From the NCBI GenBank assembly GCA_041689775.1, contig JBDNFP010000170.1, forward strand, positions 1 through 18,887: 18,887 nt of DNA, given 5' to 3'. How positions within the stretch are numbered: the stretch's first letter is position 1; the number at the start of each line of letters is the position of its first letter. This document shows, in pieces, positions 15,983 to 18,887 of the stretch. The notes under the pieces were generated by a model. That model did no database searches and was not told the DNA's origin. It saw only the letters and a list, made by a program, of their open reading frames with translations. The stretch is from JBDNFP01 sp041689775. Lineage in GTDB: Bacteria > Bacteroidota > Bacteroidia > Cytophagales > Spirosomataceae. The translations under genes and the position numbers were made by a program.

Positions 15983-17947
15983 CTAATCGTTGTTTTGTTT
16001 TTCAACCTTGCGGAGCCGGTCATTCTGGTTTCGGATTCTTTTGCATAAAATACTCAACACGCTTTTGAGTAATTCGCTACGTTCTTCCATCAGATCATAG
16101 AAGTCTTCCTGATCAATCTTAAACAGCAGGGTTTGCTCAGTGGCAATGGCGGAGGCAGAGCGGGTTTCGGCGTCCAATAGGGCTAATTCACCAAAAATGT
16201 CATTATCGCTAAATCGGGCAAGCTTTGTCTTGCCATCGTAGATGTCAATAACTCCGGAGTAGATAATGTACATACAATTACCCAGTTCTCCTTTCTCGAA
16301 CAATATCTGGCCCGGACGACAGGTATACTCATGGATGATGGGAACAATAGCCGAAAGCATATTCTCCGGAGTGTGGGCGAATAGTTGGGTACGTTTGAGT
16401 ACCATTACTTTTTCCAAAGGAGAAACTGCGGAGGTGGCGGGGTGCGTATTCATGGGTAGGTCGGTTGATTTGTTTTCGGAACTATCACCTACTTTTTTAT
16501 TGTAGGCTTCCATAATCAGGGGGTCAAAATGGTTGGCATACTGAGACAACTCGGATACTAAACCGGGGTCGTTGGAGGGTAATAAATTGATAGCCTGAGC
16601 TACCGTCCATTCGCTGAAACGGTTGGTGCCATTTGAAAGAATGTAGGCCAGGATTGGGGAGGCCGTGGTACGGCGGGCCAAAGTCTTATCAAATACCTGA
16701 ATCTTTTTTTCAATTTCGGTCTTTTCGAGCAAAATATGCAAAGCAAGGTACTCATTGCGGGGAATAATATTATCGAGTATTTCGATGGCGTTGGCTCTTT
16801 TTTCCCGGGAGCTGTGCTCGATGTTAATCATCGCATTTTCAACCATTTTCGAATCATAGAGCAGTACAAAAATGTAGAGAATGTTTTTGATACTTTCGTT
16901 GATCTCAAAATCCAGACTCTTATTAAGGGTGTCGCTTAAAGATTCATTCTGCCCGTTTAGAAGCAGGTAGATGTGGTCAAATTCATCCTGTAACAGTTGT
17001 TGAAGTTCTGTCATATTTTCAATGGCCGGGTCAATTCTTACTAACGATTTAAGGACTGCCTGTCGGTAAGATTGCTTCTTCATGCGAAGTAATTCAAGCA
17101 GTAATTCAATGGACTGAGGCGTTCGTAGCCGCTCACAGGCAATAATAACAAAATAAAAAACCCGTGGCGAGCCCGTCTCAAGAATCTTATAGATGGAGAC
17201 AAGTCCGTCAGTACCTGACTTCATAAGTGCAAAAACGACCTGTTTACCTTTGGTTCGATGAGAGGAAAGTTTCTCTAATTCTGTAATGATGTTTTGGGAG
17301 GCTACTACCGGAGCAACTTCTAGGGCTTTGGATAATATTGCGGGTTCGGTACTACGTAAGCACTGCTCCACAAAAAGTTGATACTCCTGACCTCCGAGGG
17401 TAGCTATTATTTCCAGCGCCGCCAGTTTATCTTCCGGATATTCGGAGGAAGTGAGGTAGCGAAGCGTCGAATCGGTCAGGTTGGTAAAGCGTCCACGCTT
17501 TTTACAACCGATGATCCCCCCCTGCACAATAGCCAAATCATTGGAATTCAAAAACTCCATTACCTGATTTTCTTCAATACCTTCTGATTGACAGGCTAAT
17601 GCGCCATATAAAGGTCGGATGTCGACACCCGGTTCTTTAACCACCTGTTTCAAAAGTGTTACGGCGCTGTACTCTACATTCAGGGCTATCATGGTTAGCA
17701 AGGTCTGCTTTCGAACACCGTCCGATTTGTGGCCCAGCAAAGTAGGGTAGTGGGCCGTTAGCTCTTTGGGGTGGTTGCGGGCAAACCAGTCAAGTGAGAA
17801 TAGCACATCACTAGGGATGTCACTTTCTAGATTTTTAAGAAGGATAGGTTCGGCGTTTTGTTTAAATACTAGGTCGCTTTGGTTGAAGAAACGTTTCCCT
17901 AAGGCATTTTTTAACTCACGCAAATAGTACCCGTAAGCTTTCAGCAA
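15983..17947 (-). CDS. HEAT-repeat + cNMP-binding C-terminal half of a broken Npt1/Npt2-type transporter gene
   Basis: The frame runs to TAA at the left end. Its apparent first codon is TTG (17945-17947), so this is not a true start but the continuation of the transporter gene at 17941-18749 in another frame. In-frame codons upstream of 17947 encode the missing last membrane helix, FIFGFSIVGLYFLL. Residues ~1-20 are the basic connector after that helix. Residues ~30-500 are alpha-helical HEAT-like repeats. Residues 522-640 are a cyclic-nucleotide-binding domain with the phosphate cassette FGELALL...RSASA (E587, R596). A Lys/Arg/Asn-rich tail ends it. In related Bacteroidota proteins of about 1000 residues, these parts are fused to an MFS-like ATP/ADP carrier, and the domain probably senses cAMP or c-di-AMP-like ligands. 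If translated separately this half would be soluble and of unknown use. Confidence 0.75.
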   Translation of the reverse strand: MLKAYGYYLRELKNALGKRFFNQSDLVFKQNAEPILLKNLESDIPSDVLFSLDWFARNHPKELTAHYPTLLGHKSDGVRKQTLLTMIALNVEYSAVTLLKQVVKEPGVDIRPLYGALACQSEGIEENQVMEFLNSNDLAIVQGGIIGCKKRGRFTNLTDSTLRYLTSSEYPEDKLAALEIIATLGGQEYQLFVEQCLRSTEPAILSKALEVAPVVASQNIITELEKLSSHRTKGKQVVFALMKSGTDGLVSIYKILETGSPRVFYFVIIACERLRTPQSIELLLELLRMKKQSYRQAVLKSLVRIDPAIENMTELQQLLQDEFDHIYLLLNGQNESLSDTLNKSLDFEINESIKNILYIFVLLYDSKMVENAMINIEHSSREKRANAIEILDNIIPRNEYLALHILLEKTEIEKKIQVFDKTLARRTTASPILAYILSNGTNRFSEWTVAQAINLLPSNDPGLVSELSQYANHFDPLIMEAYNKKVGDSSENKSTDLPMNTHPATSAVSPLEKVMVLKRTQLFAHTPENMLSAIVPIIHEYTCRPGQILFEKGELGNCMYIIYSGVIDIYDGKTKLARFSDNDIFGELALLDAETRSASAIATEQTLLFKIDQEDFYDLMEERSELLKSVLSILCKRIRNQNDRLRKVEKQNND

Positions 17948-18749
17948 GAAATAAAGACCAACGATGGAGAAGCCAAAAATGAACCCGTCTCGAAATGAAT
18001 GTGATTAAAATAGGCAATCAAGGTAATTATTCCAGAAATTGCTATTCCCAAAGGTTCATAAAACCCTTTGGCCAGGGTATGGGCTTTGAGCTGTTGGTGA
18101 AGAAACAGGGGTTGAAACATCACCAGAAAAACCGGATCGTAGGTGGTTTTACGGGTTACCTCAAATAAGAGGTACAGACCACTAAACATATTTCTTAATA
18201 CTATTTCATCAGTATTAAGAAAAGAAAAAGCGTACAGTCCGAGAGAAACTGATGAGGTGACAATGGGAAGAAATACCAAGATATTGCGAAGCCAAAAATG
18301 GTCGATCACCCGACTGGAAAGCAACAGTTTTATCAAAGTGGCAATGCCGAAGGTGATACCCAACAGAAATCCGATGTAGTTCATTACATCGTCCTGCTCG
18401 TGGTACTTATGTTTAACATTAAAAAAGAAACTATACTCAATAAAAATAGCCGCGGCAGAGACAAAGACTAAACCCACGCAGAGATAAAATACTAACCAAC
18501 TATCCCCAAACAACCTGTCGATGAGTTGGGGCTGACTTTCCGTGGGGATTCTGGGTTTGATTTTGTGGTGGTCAGGAATTTCTGTGTAGCGGAAGGTAAG
18601 TATTTGTACCACATAAGCCAGTAAAAAGGCCAGACAGGCTATCCAAAGTAAAATATATAACGAATAGGCAGAGTGAATCAATACCGCTAAGAGGGCGCCG
18701 ATGGCCTTGGCTGGTAAATCGCCGGAGCCGATAATTCCAAACATTCTTT
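17941..18749 (-). pseudogene. MFS / Npt-type transporter half, 5' end removed by an IS1-family insertion and 3' frameshifted
   Basis: It encodes the later membrane segments of an MFS-type nucleotide transporter. The first visible block is FGIIGSGDLPAKAIGALL, which in intact relatives lies in the middle of the membrane domain, so roughly the first four to five helices are missing. The ATG at 18742-18744 is internal. The gene ends at the insertion-sequence boundary (18749/18750). Later segments are LVFYLCVGLVFVSAAAIFI, YIGFLLGITFGIATLIKLLL, and a MFSGLYLLFEVTRKTTYDP loop. The last helix is lost to a one-base frameshift near 17993-17995, which leads to TGA at 17941-17943. The tail LASPSLVFISC is the out-of-frame read. 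Restoring one T in the TTT run joins it seamlessly to the HEAT/cNMP half, so the two fragments are one gene. Confidence 0.8.
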
Positions 18750-18887
18750 GGTAATGGATTATATGGGTTGATTTCGCTATATTGGTGTCATGCTACATAC
18801 TCATCCGATCCTGTGCCCCCATTGCGATAGTTCCGACACGGTCAAGAACGGCCACCGCCCCAACGGCGACCAGCGTTGGCGCTGCAA
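18750..18887 (+). mobile_element. IS1-family insertion sequence, left end (runs off the window)
   Basis: The element appears to begin at 18750 with GGTAATGG, matching the IS1 terminal inverted repeat (GGTAATG or GGTGATG). The transposase reading frame starts 40 bp inside at 18790. It sits inside the 5' part of the minus-strand transporter gene. IS1 makes 8-9 bp target duplications, so ACATTCTTT (18741-18749) is the predicted left copy. The right end lies outside the window. Confidence 0.75.
18790..18887 (+). CDS. IS1-family InsA-like protein, N-terminal fragment
   Basis: ATG at 18790 opens a frame that runs off the window after 32 codons. The start, HPILCPHCDSSDTVKNGHR, followed by GDQRWRC, is the N-terminal zinc ribbon of IS1-family InsA (CPHC, and a further Cys expected to pair with one just outside the window). 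InsA binds the element's ends; in IS1 a -1 frameshift at an A-rich site fuses it to InsB to give the DDE transposase. The frame-shift site and catalytic part are not in the window. Confidence 0.75.
   Translation, partial: MLHTHPILCPHCDSSDTVKNGHRPNGDQRWRC

Noticed and set aside
1..18887. CRISPR array or rRNA genes
   Set aside because: No regularly spaced repeats and no rRNA-like conserved segments were seen on either strand.

Overview
The window joins two compositionally different pieces of DNA. Bases 1 to about 3690 are very AT-rich (roughly 30 % GC by eye) and hold the 3' part of one giant gene. I recognise it as the virion-packaged RNA polymerase of a crAss-like phage. From about 3700 to the right end the DNA has balanced composition (near 50 % GC by eye) and reads as the chromosome of a Bacteroidota bacterium, most likely Cytophagales (Spirosomaceae-like). 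The reasons are the gene families, the absence of Shine-Dalgarno sequences, promoter-like TTG/TAnnTTTG pairs, a lipoprotein with an acidic tail after its cysteine, and an Npt-type transporter fused to HEAT and cNMP-binding domains. No integrase or other phage gene is visible, so the junction is either a prophage or phage-remnant boundary or an assembly chimera.

Layout. 2-3559 (+): phage polymerase, 5' end outside the window. 3560-3923: gene-free junction ending in a strong hairpin plus T-run. 3924-5116 (-): a two-gene operon of an unknown 89-residue protein and a nitrilase, overlapping by ATGA, with a pair of CGTTTNAAACG palindromes upstream. 5255-6907 (-): M28 metallopeptidase lipoprotein. 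7090-7203 (-): a 37-residue lysine-rich protein with its own terminator. 7361-8995 (+): secreted type-B carboxylesterase. 9166-10134 (-): AI-2E/PerM-type permease that seems cut short by an in-frame TGA. 10624-12072 (+): APC amino-acid permease. 12226-12263: bidirectional terminator. 12268-15891 (-): a 1207-residue Tat-exported fusion of a GH29 alpha-L-fucosidase-like domain, a jelly-roll linker and a PhoD-type phosphatase. 15983-18749 (-): an Npt1/Npt2-type MFS + HEAT + cNMP-binding gene broken twice. 18750-18887 (+): left end of an IS1-family element.

How the genes fit together. The bacterial part is a set of nutrient-scavenging envelope functions (peptidase, esterase, nitrilase, phosphatase/glycosidase-like fusion, amino-acid permease) in small independent units rather than one pathway. 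Decay is frequent: an insertion element and a frameshift in the transporter, a probable nonsense mutation in the permease, and a gene-free 10165-10566 stretch that may be a relic. The most unusual items are the crAss-like polymerase beside a bacterial chromosome, with its DFDID-type metal motif reading DFDIN, and the GH29-like/PhoD fusion whose glycosidase nucleophile position is His. Family names come from recognising motifs by eye; no database search was run.
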